A stretch of DNA of 64,000 nt. It comes from Spelaeicoccus albus (lineage in GTDB: Bacteria; Actinomycetota; Actinomycetes; Actinomycetales; Brevibacteriaceae). The notes under the pieces are model-generated. The model had not been told where the DNA came from and made no database searches. It was given only the letters and a program-made list of their open reading frames with translations. The position numbers and the translations under genes are program-made. The stretch spans positions 1,488,001 to 1,552,000 of the forward strand of contig NZ_JACBZP010000001.1 of assembly GCF_013409065.1 (NCBI RefSeq), given 5' to 3'. Below, piece after piece: positions 1 to 8,504 of this stretch. Position 1 is the stretch's first letter. Every line of letters starts with the position of its first letter.

Positions 1-50
1 CGAATGCGCTCCTCGTTATGACCGCTGCTCGGGTTTAACGCGGGCAAGTG

Positions 51-89
51 ATGAGCCCCGCCCGAGACGATCCATGGGGCGGGGCTCAT
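51..89. terminator. Hairpin terminator, 13-bp perfect stem
   Basis: Positions 51-63 and 77-89 are perfect reverse complements (13 bp, GC-rich) around a 13-base loop. The hairpin lies just past the stop of the minus-strand gene ending at 115. No clear U-tract follows on either strand, so the call rests on stem strength and position. It could serve both strands. Confidence 0.6.
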
Positions 90-114
90 TGCTGCGATGT
101 TGATCGGTCGATCG

Positions 115-870
115 TCAGGTCAGCCTGACTTTGACCGGGTCGCCAAACATGGAGCCGCTGAACAAAATAAACTTCGGGGTAACGCTTTTCGGAACGTCGA
201 ATATGAGCTTTCCCTTAGTCGTGTTACCAGGGTTGATTTCCTCCAGAAGGCCATTGGAGTCTTCAAGTGCGATAGCCGCGTCGTCGTCGGCACTGTATTT
301 CTTACCGTCAGCATCGACAAGCTTCTGGTCGTCACCCCAAAAAGTTTCAGATTCGTCGCCGATATTCTTCACGTCTACAGATACGACAATGTACTGCCCA
401 TCGGCAGTTTCCTGCCATCCGGAAGATCCAACTTTATGGACACCGTCTTTGACCTCAGTAACCGTGAATTTGAAATGACCGCTTTTGACGGAGTCGCCCT
501 GTTTCACGACTGCGACATGTTCGATTTCATGAGACACGTCACTGCTCGACGAAGCGGAATCTCCGCCGAAAGCGTCGTAAATCGAAATTGTAAAAGTTAG
601 CGCGATGATGAAGCCGATAGCCCCCATAGCCGTTCCCGCAATCGCGAGGCCACGTGGGCGGTATTTAATAATTAAGCCGATGACGCCAAAGATTATTGCC
701 AAAGGGCCTAACCCGAACGAAACAACGCCGACAAATGGTATGAATCCAAAAAGTAGTGCAAGTAAGCCAACGACGAATGCGGTGACGCCCCACGGATTTC
801 CCCGTTTGACCGGTGCAGGTGCTGGTGGCGGAGCAGGAGCGTAGGAAGGTGCGGACACGGGGGTTTCCAA
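115..870 (-). CDS. Membrane-anchored DUF4352 (telokin-like) protein
   Basis: The 251-aa product starts with a Pro/Ala-rich cytoplasmic tail (about residues 1-21). Three hydrophobic segments follow (about 26-44, 47-67, 75-97) in the DUF4190 style, with glycine-rich helices. A Ser/Asp linker leads to a C-terminal domain (about 125-251) that looks like DUF4352. Its typical features include YIVVSVDVKNIGDES and a late KGKLIFDVP strand. The domain probably folds as an extracellular Ig-like beta sandwich. Its role is unknown; such proteins are common in actinobacteria as exported proteins without a known substrate. It is a single gene with a hairpin downstream, and no link to the neighbouring catabolic operon is visible. 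Confidence 0.8.
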   Translation of the reverse strand: METPVSAPSYAPAPPPAPAPVKRGNPWGVTAFVVGLLALLFGFIPFVGVVSFGLGPLAIIFGVIGLIIKYRPRGLAIAGTAMGAIGFIIALTFTISIYDAFGGDSASSSSDVSHEIEHVAVVKQGDSVKSGHFKFTVTEVKDGVHKVGSSGWQETADGQYIVVSVDVKNIGDESETFWGDDQKLVDADGKKYSADDDAAIALEDSNGLLEEINPGNTTKGKLIFDVPKSVTPKFILFSGSMFGDPVKVRLT

Positions 871-1045
871 TCGTTTTCAGATGCGGTAGTTGTCGCTTCA
901 ACTATACGAGGGAGTGTATGACGTGAACATAACGGAAGCGAGAAGAAGCGATAACGTATCGAGTTTTCAGCGTGATGTGCATGACTTTGTGGCATGTGGG
1001 TGTGACTGATGACGGTGGTAAGCACCGCTATTTGAGAGAACGAGA

Positions 1046-1783
1046 CTAGCGAGTGACGTTCTCAAGGGCCGCGCGGGCCGACCGGACCGTTGCGGCGTCC
1101 GTGACGAAATAGGAATCGCCCGAGTCGGCGGCGCCGAGGCTGACGTTCGTCCGCCGCACTCGCTCCGTGCGCAGCTTTGCGGACATGTGTACGGCGTCCG
1201 CGCCGGCGCCGATCACGGGCTCGAGCGTCGACGGCGTCAAGCCGCCGCCGGCCATGATCCCGACACCGCGCGCCTCCTCCGACATGCGCGCGATCGCCGC
1301 GGCTCCGTCGACGGCGGTGTCCGCGCCGCCGGACGTGAGCACCTGGTCGACTCCGAGATCCGCCAGACCGCCCACGACCTCAATCGGGTCGGCCGCGTGA
1401 TCGATCGCCCGGTGGAAGGTGATGCGAACAGTCGGTGCGACATCGCGGGCGGCAGCGACGAGCCGCCGAGTACCCGCGGCGTCAAGCGACCCGTCCGCCT
1501 GCAACGCGCCCAACACGACACCGGCGACCCCTGCGGCTGCCAGGCACCGTGCCTCCCGCTCCATCGTGCGAAGCTCCGATTCGTCGTAGACGAAGTCTCC
1601 GGGCCGGCAGCGCAGCAAGGCGAATGTCGGGATCCCGGTCTCCACGGTGAGCGCCACCGCTCCCTCGGATGGGGTGAGCCCGCCGAGTTCGAGCCCGGTA
1701 CACAATTCGACCCGGTCCGCGCCGTTGTCCCGTGCCGTGCACGCCCCTTCCGGCGACGTGACGGCGATCTCCAAGTCGACCAT
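1046..1783 (-). CDS. cutC: CutC family TIM-barrel protein
   Basis: The 245-aa product matches the CutC family along its length. It has an N-terminal LEIAVTSPEGA strand, the GADRVELCTGLELGGLTPS motif near residue 22, a central IRITFHRA-like motif (VRITFHRAIDHA), the LTSGG motif, and IMAGGGLTP before the C-terminus. The family was named for copper tolerance in E. coli, but that role is disputed. The start lies 5 bases after the stop of the M81 peptidase gene on the same strand, so the two are surely cotranscribed with the ROK repressor upstream. The context (repressor, peptidase, peptide-type importer, sugar kinase) suggests a metabolic role, perhaps on a sugar-peptide product, rather than copper homeostasis. 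That role is inferred. Confidence 0.9.
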   Translation of the reverse strand: MVDLEIAVTSPEGACTARDNGADRVELCTGLELGGLTPSEGAVALTVETGIPTFALLRCRPGDFVYDESELRTMEREARCLAAAGVAGVVLGALQADGSLDAAGTRRLVAAARDVAPTVRITFHRAIDHAADPIEVVGGLADLGVDQVLTSGGADTAVDGAAAIARMSEEARGVGIMAGGGLTPSTLEPVIGAGADAVHMSAKLRTERVRRTNVSLGAADSGDSYFVTDAATVRSARAALENVTR

Positions 1784-1788
1784 GACGA

Positions 1789-3321
1789 TCAGGCGCCGAA
1801 TTCGGCGGCATCGAATGGCTCGTTCGATGCCGGGATGATCCGAGCCGACAGGTCGGGATCGGGCATGTCCGGGTCGAACGGGAACATGGGCCGCTTGATC
1901 CGCCGGTGCCCCAACCGGACGAGATCCTGGTCGACGCCGCCCGGGGTGAGAGCGAGCATCCAGTCTTCCGCCATGTCGAACAGTTCCGGCTCGAGATAGC
2001 CGATCTTCACGACGACGATCGCCGCCTCGCGCGGGCTTAGATCCAAATCGGTGAAATCGCTCTCCAGATGGTACGGCTTCCGGCGGCGCGTGATGATGAC
2101 GTACACGCTGCCCACATGCAGCACGACCTCCGTCTCGGCGTCACGATCTCCGTGGCGGATCGCGTGAACCTTGCCGGTCATCGTGACCGGGCCGGCGTGA
2201 CGATCGTCGACCTCGGCGCCCGCCGTCACGGTCACGGTCTGGCCGAGCCCCGCGCGAACCGCCTCGTCGACCGCGCCGGATCCGGGAATGGACGCGTAAA
2301 TCAGTTCGGGACCGTCGGCTCCGGCAAATTCGCGGCGTCCCAGGATGTGCTCGAGAGTCCAAGTGACGTCGCCGGCTCCGCCCGCGGTCGGGTTGTCGCC
2401 CGAGTCGCTGATGAAGAATGGGTGTTTTTCGGACCGCAGCGCGGCATCGAGGCACTCGTCGAGCGTCCCGGTCGGCGCGACGAAGTCGAACTCACGACGA
2501 GCGGACCAGAACCGGGCGGCGAGGTCTTCGGCACCCTTGCGGCCGGCCGCCTCGGACCGTCCCGTGACGACGACGGCAGCGTGGTTGCGCGGCTCGTCCG
2601 CCCAGGCGTACCCGACCCAGATCGCCGCGTCGGTCACGCCGTCGGTCTTCTCGACGTCGTCGATGGCGCCGTACACGCTCTTGGCCGGTTCAATGCGGGT
2701 GGACGTCTGTTCGCCCGCAAGGAGAACGGGCACGGGGACCCACGCTTTGGCGGGCCGCGGCGCGCCGGACGCGACGAGGTCGACGAGATTGCGTGCGGCG
2801 CGCTCCTTCGTGACCATGTAGTCCTCGTGCGGAGCCATCCGATAACACGTGATCAAATCGGTCAAATGCGCAAGACGCGGCGAGACGTTTCCGTGCAGGT
2901 CCATCGACGTCGACACGATCGGCCGCGACCCGATGACTTCCCGGATGCGCGCCAGCAGTGTTGCCTCGGCGTCGTCGATGCCTTCGACGGTCATTGCGCC
3001 GTGGATGTCGAACAGCAGCCCGTCGAGCGCCGGCATGCCGGCAAGCCGCTCAATCAGCGCATCGGACAGCTCGGCGAACCCATCGGCGGTTGCAATACCG
3101 CCCGGCAGTGCCTTGCCGACGAGTGCGCCGCGCCAATCCGCCGACTCCCTGAGCGGCTCGCCGGGCCGGAGGAACGGATAGCGTCCCAGGACGGCGTCGC
3201 CCAAGTCCGGATGGAACGCCGCGGCTTCGGAACGTGCCGGCGAGAACGTGCTGGCCTCGATGCCGATACCGGCGATGGCCAGGACGGGTCGGTCGCGAGG
3301 TGACCGGGCTTCAACGGGCAT
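1789..3321 (-). CDS. M81 family metallopeptidase (MlrC-like)
   Basis: The 510-aa product has the M81/MlrC layout: an N-terminal DUF1485-type domain and a C-terminal MlrC domain. Likely metal or active-site motifs are FDIHGAM (residues 105-110), DLHGN (141-145), APHED (163-167) and the MlrC signature SDSGDNPTAGGAGD near residue 310. MlrC of sphingomonads cleaves linearised microcystin, but most family members sit beside peptide importers and have unknown natural substrates. The gene lies between the ROK repressor (33-base gap) and cutC (5-base gap). A peptide-type ABC importer is divergent, so it likely acts on the imported compound in the cytoplasm; no signal peptide is seen. Confidence 0.9.
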   Translation of the reverse strand: MPVEARSPRDRPVLAIAGIGIEASTFSPARSEAAAFHPDLGDAVLGRYPFLRPGEPLRESADWRGALVGKALPGGIATADGFAELSDALIERLAGMPALDGLLFDIHGAMTVEGIDDAEATLLARIREVIGSRPIVSTSMDLHGNVSPRLAHLTDLITCYRMAPHEDYMVTKERAARNLVDLVASGAPRPAKAWVPVPVLLAGEQTSTRIEPAKSVYGAIDDVEKTDGVTDAAIWVGYAWADEPRNHAAVVVTGRSEAAGRKGAEDLAARFWSARREFDFVAPTGTLDECLDAALRSEKHPFFISDSGDNPTAGGAGDVTWTLEHILGRREFAGADGPELIYASIPGSGAVDEAVRAGLGQTVTVTAGAEVDDRHAGPVTMTGKVHAIRHGDRDAETEVVLHVGSVYVIITRRRKPYHLESDFTDLDLSPREAAIVVVKIGYLEPELFDMAEDWMLALTPGGVDQDLVRLGHRRIKRPMFPFDPDMPDPDLSARIIPASNEPFDAAEFGA

Positions 3322-3354
3322 GGATACTCCTTTGGATGACTGCTGCGTGACGGT

Positions 3355-4542
3355 CTATGAACTGAGTGCTTCGAGCGAGTCGACAACGGCCGCCTGCAAC
3401 GCCGAAACACCGGCGCCGGTGATTCCGCCGTTCTCGCCGAGCTTCGCCCGTGAAATGCTCAAATGGCGGGTGACCAGCGGATGGCAGTCGTCGTACAGTT
3501 GACTGCGGACGGCCGCGACGAATGCTTCGAGAGTGGCGAGATACCCGCCCAGGTACACGCCGTCCGGATTGAAGAAGTTCACGTTTGCCGCGAGCACCTC
3601 GCCGAGGTAGGCCCCGGCGCGACGTACCGCGCGCGTGGCTATCGGGTTCGCCTCGATCGCCAACTGAACGACGTCCTGGACCGACGTGACCGGCACTCCC
3701 TGCTCACTCACGATGCGCACGAGAGCGAGCCCCGACGCAATCGTCTCGAGGCAGCCGGTGTTGCCGCACGAGCACGGGGTGTCGCCCGCGGCATCGACGC
3801 GGACGTGGGTGATATCGCCGGCGACGCCGTTGGCCCCGCGGTAAAGCTCGCCGTCGATGACGATCCCGGCGCCGATTGCCGAACCGGCCTTGACCAGCAC
3901 CGTCCGCCGGTGAGTGTTCGGCTGGACGAGCTGCTCGGCAAAAGCCATGCAATTCGCGTCGTTGTCGACGACGACCGGCCGCGCAAGCTTGTCCTGCAGC
4001 CACGAGACGATCGGGAACCGGTTCCATCCGGGCATGCGGGAGGGCAGTTCGACGGTGCCGGAGCCGGTGTCGACGGGGCCGGGCATGGACAGGCCCACTG
4101 CTCGCCAGTTCTCGGCGCCCTGCGCTTCGGCAAGACGGGCGAACGCCGTACTCAACCTGTCCAACCCGGTTTCCGGACCCTCGTCAATGGAGAACTTCAC
4201 GTTTTCGACGTGTTCGAGTCTGCCGCCGGGCAACACGACGCCGATCCGGGCGTGATGGGCGCCGATGTCGGCGGCAATCGCGAAGTCGTCCTTACGGCCG
4301 AGTCGCAGCACCTTGCGCGGGCGACCGCCGGTCGATGACTGCTGGCCGTGTTCGACGACGAGCCCGAGCTCGACGAGTTGCCCGACTGCGGAAGAGATCG
4401 TCGACGGGGGAGCGGCAAGCTCGTCGGCCAGTTCGGTCCGCGTCGTGACAACCCCCGAGGACACCAGCCGCAGGATTTTCGTCGCCAACGTCGAGATGCG
4501 CGGACCGTGGGGCACGGCGCTCCGACTACTTAATACGGTCAT
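3355..4542 (-). CDS. ROK family transcriptional repressor
   Basis: The product is about 395 aa: an N-terminal winged helix-turn-helix (ATKILRLVSSG to GGRPRKVLRLG, about residues 20-80) and a ROK sugar-kinase-like domain. The zinc motif CSCGNTGCLE is intact. The first phosphate loop reads DIGAHHARIG instead of the kinase DIGGTK, as in non-catalytic repressors. The start at 4542 (MTVLSS) was chosen because the 27 residues encoded upstream are unlike the family; the reading frame itself is open to 4623. It heads the M81-cutC operon and faces the ABC importer, so it probably represses both. A short palindrome lies in the divergent region. Confidence 0.88.
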   Translation of the reverse strand: MTVLSSRSAVPHGPRISTLATKILRLVSSGVVTTRTELADELAAPPSTISSAVGQLVELGLVVEHGQQSSTGGRPRKVLRLGRKDDFAIAADIGAHHARIGVVLPGGRLEHVENVKFSIDEGPETGLDRLSTAFARLAEAQGAENWRAVGLSMPGPVDTGSGTVELPSRMPGWNRFPIVSWLQDKLARPVVVDNDANCMAFAEQLVQPNTHRRTVLVKAGSAIGAGIVIDGELYRGANGVAGDITHVRVDAAGDTPCSCGNTGCLETIASGLALVRIVSEQGVPVTSVQDVVQLAIEANPIATRAVRRAGAYLGEVLAANVNFFNPDGVYLGGYLATLEAFVAAVRSQLYDDCHPLVTRHLSISRAKLGENGGITGAGVSALQAAVVDSLEALSS

Positions 4543-4694
4543 GAAAAAACTTACTTCCATCTCGTGACAGGACGTCGCCAGTATACGCGTTCCGGTGTCC
4601 TTTGCCACTGCTTTCGGCATCATTATCGTTCGGATAACAAATCGAATATAGAGCGATATAGCATGTTTTGAGCTTGTTTAGAGTATTAAATACT
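4525..4694. promoter_or_regulatory. Candidate ROK operators in the divergent region
   Basis: Positions 4682-4694 are a perfect 13-base palindrome, AGTATT-A-AATACT, midway between the divergent ROK repressor and importer operons. A related half, ACTACTTAATAC, is at 4525-4536 and overlaps the first codons of the repressor gene. AT-rich palindromes of this kind fit binding sites of NagC/XylR-type ROK repressors. The assignment is inferred from position and symmetry only. Confidence 0.4.
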
Positions 4695-4827
4695 TAATGC
4701 GATCCGGCAGTTACCTTCTTTTTACTGTTGAACTATTGTTTTTACGATCCAATGCCGGTTTACTACTGGAGAAAGGTCTCGCCGGTGCTCGTCCGCGCAC
4801 CGGCACGGGTCGCTCGAGGGAGAGAAC

Positions 4828-6642
4828 ATGAGGGCTGTACGAACACACACCGGTCGCCGCCGTTGGATGCTGGCGACCGCGGCAGTGCTGGCGTCAAGCG
4901 TTGCGCTGGCAGGATGCAGCGGGGGTGACAACTCGACGTCCGCGGCCAAGAAGACGAGCATCAACTACGCGTTGCCGGCCAACTTCACGCCGAACTGGAT
5001 TCTGCCGATCGGCACGTCGGCGCACTTGAACACCAACAACGTCTCCATTGCGGAATCCCTGTGGGAACCGCTGATCGAATACGACGGCTCGACCGGGAAG
5101 ATGGAGTGGAACAAGAAGGGATCGATCGCGACTGCGGCCAATTTCGCCTCCGACGGCAAGAGCGTGACCATCACGCTCGGCAAACGGTCGTGGAGCGACG
5201 GCAAGCCCATCACCTCGCGTGACGTCGAGTTCTGGTACAACATCATCACGGCGAACAAGAAGCAATGGGCCAACTACAACGCTGGCAAGGCGCCGGACAA
5301 CTGGACGAAGTTCAGCACCATCGACGCCCACCACTTCAAGTTGACGTTCGACAAGAAGTACAACGACCAGTGGATGCTGGCGAACGAACTCAGCATGATC
5401 GTGCCCCTGCCGCAGCACGCCTGGGACAAGACGAGTTCATCCGCGAAGGTGTCGAACGCCGATCGGACGACCGCCGGGGCCCAGAAGGTGTGGAAGTTCC
5501 TTCTCGGTCAGGCCAAGAAAATCTCGTCGTATGCGTCGAACCCGCTCTGGAACGTCGTCAGCGGCCCGTACAAGGTCAAGACATTCTCGACGTCCGGCAA
5601 GGTCGACCTCACGGCGAACACCAAATACGACGGCGGCGAAAAGGCCGGAATCAAGACGGTCCACCTGTTGTCCTTCACGACCGCCGACGCTGAGAAGAAC
5701 GCACTGCGCTCGGGCGGCGTCGACTACGGCTACATCGGCCCAGGGGACCTCGACCAGAAAGCGTCGTTCACGGCGAAGGGGTACAAGGTCAAGCCGTGGA
5801 GCGGCTGGGCCATCACGTACATGCCGTACAACTTCAACAATCCGCAACTCGGGGCCGTCTTCAAGCAGCTGTACGCCCGCCAGGCCGTGCAAATGTCGAT
5901 CAACCAGCCACAGCTGACGAAGGTCATCTTCAACGGCACGGCCGTGCCCACCTACGGGCCGATTCCGCAAGCCGAAGAATCGGACTTCGTGTCCAAGGTG
6001 CAGCAGAACAACCCATATCCGTTCTCGACCTCCAAAGCGGCCAAGCTCTTGACTTCGCACGGATGGACGAAGAAGGACGGCGTCATGACCTGTACCGACG
6101 CGGGGACGGGATCGTCGCAGTGCGGCGCCGGCATCGACAAGGGCACGAAATTCGAGATGCACGTCCTGTCGCAGTCCGGTTCCTCGGTCACGACCAACAT
6201 GATGAGCGCCATCAAATCGTCGTTGTCCAAGACCGGAATTGGCTTCAACATCAAGTCGGCTCCGGTCAACTCGGTGCTGTCGCAGACGCCGCAGTGCACG
6301 AAGAAGCAGTCGATCTGCAAATGGCAACTGTCCTTCTTCGGCACGGCAGGCAGCTGGTACTTCCCGGCCTACGCAACCGGCGACTCGCTGTTCCAGACCG
6401 GCGGCGGCTCCAACTTCGGCAACTACTCGAACCCGAAAGTCGACAAGCTGATCAATAACAGCACGACGTCGTCCTCGGCATCGGTGATGAAGAAGTACAG
6501 TGCGGCGCTGGCCAAGGACCTGCCGGTCGTCTGGTTGCCGGAGCCGGACTACCAGGTGTCGGTGATGAAGAAGGGACTGACCGGTTTTTCCCAGGATCCG
6601 CTCGCGAACTTCCACCCGGCACAGTGGAAGTGGAGCAAGTAG
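4828..6642 (+). CDS. Peptide-type ABC importer, substrate-binding lipoprotein (SBP family 5)
   Basis: The 604-aa product begins with a basic n-region (RTHTGRRR), a hydrophobic stretch and the lipobox LAGC, giving a lipid-anchored mature protein from Cys30. The body is SBP_bac_5 (DppA/OppA type): an N-terminal region covering SIAESLWEPLIEYD, then the SWSDGKPITSRDVEFWYN motif, and a late YARQAVQMSINQ helix. A GGGAGAGAAC-like Shine-Dalgarno precedes the ATG. It is the first gene of a five-gene operon (SBP, two permeases, double ATPase, ROK kinase). The family binds oligopeptides, but also opines, heme and oligosaccharides. With a sugar kinase in the operon, a glycopeptide or sugar ligand is possible. 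Confidence 0.92.
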   Translation: MRAVRTHTGRRRWMLATAAVLASSVALAGCSGGDNSTSAAKKTSINYALPANFTPNWILPIGTSAHLNTNNVSIAESLWEPLIEYDGSTGKMEWNKKGSIATAANFASDGKSVTITLGKRSWSDGKPITSRDVEFWYNIITANKKQWANYNAGKAPDNWTKFSTIDAHHFKLTFDKKYNDQWMLANELSMIVPLPQHAWDKTSSSAKVSNADRTTAGAQKVWKFLLGQAKKISSYASNPLWNVVSGPYKVKTFSTSGKVDLTANTKYDGGEKAGIKTVHLLSFTTADAEKNALRSGGVDYGYIGPGDLDQKASFTAKGYKVKPWSGWAITYMPYNFNNPQLGAVFKQLYARQAVQMSINQPQLTKVIFNGTAVPTYGPIPQAEESDFVSKVQQNNPYPFSTSKAAKLLTSHGWTKKDGVMTCTDAGTGSSQCGAGIDKGTKFEMHVLSQSGSSVTTNMMSAIKSSLSKTGIGFNIKSAPVNSVLSQTPQCTKKQSICKWQLSFFGTAGSWYFPAYATGDSLFQTGGGSNFGNYSNPKVDKLINNSTTSSSASVMKKYSAALAKDLPVVWLPEPDYQVSVMKKGLTGFSQDPLANFHPAQWKWSK

Positions 6643-6654
6643 CGATACGCCGAT

Positions 6655-7614
6655 ATGCCGACACTTCTCTATCTAGCGCGACGCCTGCTGCAGGCGATAG
6701 TCGTGATCTTCATCGTCACGATCATCGTGTTCTGCCTGTTGCATGCGCTTCCCGGGGGTCCCGCACGCGGGATCCTCGGGGCGCAGGCGACGCAGCAGCA
6801 AATCGCTCAGTTCAATCACCAACAGGGTCTCGATAAGCCCCTCGTCATCCAGTACTTCTACTACCTCTCCACGCTCGTGCACGGGAACCTCGGCACGTCG
6901 TACACGTTGAACGAATCGGTCACCGCGCTGATCGTCCAACGGCTGCCGAAGACAATCGTGTTGACGGGGATCTCCGCAGTGGTGGCGCTCATCATTGCCA
7001 TTCCCCTCGGCATGGTGCAGGCGACTCGGCGGAACAAGCCGATCGACTACATCGTGACGACTATCAGTTTCGTCGCCTATGCCACGCCGGTGTTCTTCCT
7101 CGGACTCATCGTGATCGTGGTCTTCAGTCAGGCGCTTCCCTGGTTCCCGTCGCAAGCGCCGACCGGCAACACGCTTGGCGAAATCTTTGCCGATCCCGCG
7201 GGGCTCGTGCTTCCGGTGGCAACGGGCGCGGCAGCCATGATTGCCGTGTTCACGCGGTACATGCGCTCGTCGACACTTGAAAACCTTTCCGAGGACTATG
7301 TGCGCACTGCTCGGGCCGGCGGCGCGACCGGATACGGGATCTTGACCGGGCACGTGTTCCGCAACGCCCTCACGCCGGTCGTCGCCATGCTCGGCTACTA
7401 CATCCCGGTGATGTTCGGCGGCGCCCTGGTGATTGAGCAATTGTTCAATTACCCGGGCATGGGGCTGTTGTTCTGGAACGCCGCCCAGTCCTCCGACTAC
7501 CCGGTCTTGCTCGGCTGCGTCCTGGTGATCTCGATTGCCACCGTGGCCGGGTCGCTGCTGGCCGACATTGCTCAGCTCATCATCGACCCACGCGTGAAAG
7601 TGAGTAGCTCATGA
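6655..7614 (+). CDS. Peptide-type ABC importer permease (DppB-like)
   Basis: The 319-aa inner-membrane protein begins with a first helix of the RRLLQAIVVIFIVT type and carries the DppB-family LPGGPARGILG loop near residue 26. Five to six membrane spans follow. The EAA coupling motif lies in EDYVRTARAGGATGYGILTGHVFRNA (about residues 212-237). It starts 12 bases after the substrate-binding gene and overlaps the next permease by 4 bases (ATGA), showing translational coupling. It forms half of the heterodimeric channel. Confidence 0.93.
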   Translation: MPTLLYLARRLLQAIVVIFIVTIIVFCLLHALPGGPARGILGAQATQQQIAQFNHQQGLDKPLVIQYFYYLSTLVHGNLGTSYTLNESVTALIVQRLPKTIVLTGISAVVALIIAIPLGMVQATRRNKPIDYIVTTISFVAYATPVFFLGLIVIVVFSQALPWFPSQAPTGNTLGEIFADPAGLVLPVATGAAAMIAVFTRYMRSSTLENLSEDYVRTARAGGATGYGILTGHVFRNALTPVVAMLGYYIPVMFGGALVIEQLFNYPGMGLLFWNAAQSSDYPVLLGCVLVISIATVAGSLLADIAQLIIDPRVKVSSS

Positions 7615-8504
7615 GCGCCGCCATCCCACCCGTGGAAGCTGCTATCGACGTCGGCCCGATGGGACCGTCCGGCACCAGACTCGCCGTCCGCCGCTTCCTG
7701 CGCAATAAGCTTGCCGTGATCGGCTTGGCCGTCATCGTTGCGTTCATCCTGTTCTGCTTCGTGGGTCCCTTCGTGTACCACACGGACCAGACGCACACGC
7801 TGCTTGGAGCCGCCAACCAAGCGCCGTCCGGCAAGCATATCCTCGGCACGGACGCCGTCGGCCACGATGAACTCGGCCGGCTGATGTACGGCGGCCGGAT
7901 CTCTCTGGCCGTCGGCCTGGCTGCCGGAACCCTGGCAACGCTGATCGGCACGCTGTGGGGCGCCATCGCCGGATACGCGGGCGGCTGGGTGGACGCCGTC
8001 ATGATGCGCGTCGTCGATGCCGGAATTGCGATTCCCGCGTTGTTCATCCTTCTCGTCATCTCTGCGATCGCCACGCCCGACGCCCTGGGGCTGGTGGTGA
8101 TCCTCGGATTCGTGTCGTGGCTCGTGCCGTCGCGGTTGATCCGGGCCGAGACACTCACGTTGAAAAGCCGCGACTACGTTCTCACGCTGCGGGCGATCGG
8201 CGGCGGTCATTCGCGGGCGATCGCCCGTCACATTCTGCCGAACTCGATCTCGACGATCGTGGTGGCCGCCACCTTCCAGGTCGCCGACGCGATCTTGCTG
8301 ATTGCGTACGTGTCGTACCTCGGCTTGGGCGTGCAAGCGCCGGCGACCGACTGGGGCGGAATGCTGACTGCGGGCCTCGACGCCGCGTATTCGGGCCGGT
8401 TCTGGCTCATTCTCCCGCCGGGGCTGGCCGTCATCGTCATCGTGTGCGCTTTCAACGCATTTGGCGACGGGCTTCGCGATTCGTTTGAAGTGAGGGGGCG
8501 ATGA
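7611..8504 (+). CDS. Peptide-type ABC importer permease (DppC-like)
   Basis: The 297-aa membrane protein has an N-terminal cytoplasmic segment ending in RRFLRNKLAVIGL, as in DppC/OppC. The HILGTDAVGHDELGRLMYGGRISL motif (about residues 80-103) is diagnostic for the family. The EAA-type loop reads SRDYVLTLRAIGGGHSRAIARHILPN. It overlaps the upstream DppB-like gene and the downstream ATPase gene by 4 bases each. It completes the channel for the importer at 4.8-10.3 kb. Confidence 0.93.
   Translation: MSAAIPPVEAAIDVGPMGPSGTRLAVRRFLRNKLAVIGLAVIVAFILFCFVGPFVYHTDQTHTLLGAANQAPSGKHILGTDAVGHDELGRLMYGGRISLAVGLAAGTLATLIGTLWGAIAGYAGGWVDAVMMRVVDAGIAIPALFILLVISAIATPDALGLVVILGFVSWLVPSRLIRAETLTLKSRDYVLTLRAIGGGHSRAIARHILPNSISTIVVAATFQVADAILLIAYVSYLGLGVQAPATDWGGMLTAGLDAAYSGRFWLILPPGLAVIVIVCAFNAFGDGLRDSFEVRGR

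Noticed and set aside
1046-1783. Copper homeostasis role for CutC
   Set aside because: The family name suggests it, but no copper genes are nearby and the biochemical role is disputed; the context points elsewhere.
2068-3303. Plus-strand open frame of 411 codons opposite the M81 gene
   Set aside because: It mirrors the M81 peptidase in a GC-rich region. Its translation is rich in Arg, Gly and Asp without family motifs, and the minus-strand protein is a clear match.
5437-6615. Minus-strand open frame of 392 codons opposite the substrate-binding gene
   Set aside because: It is a codon-bias shadow of the lipoprotein gene, Arg-rich with no recognisable domain.
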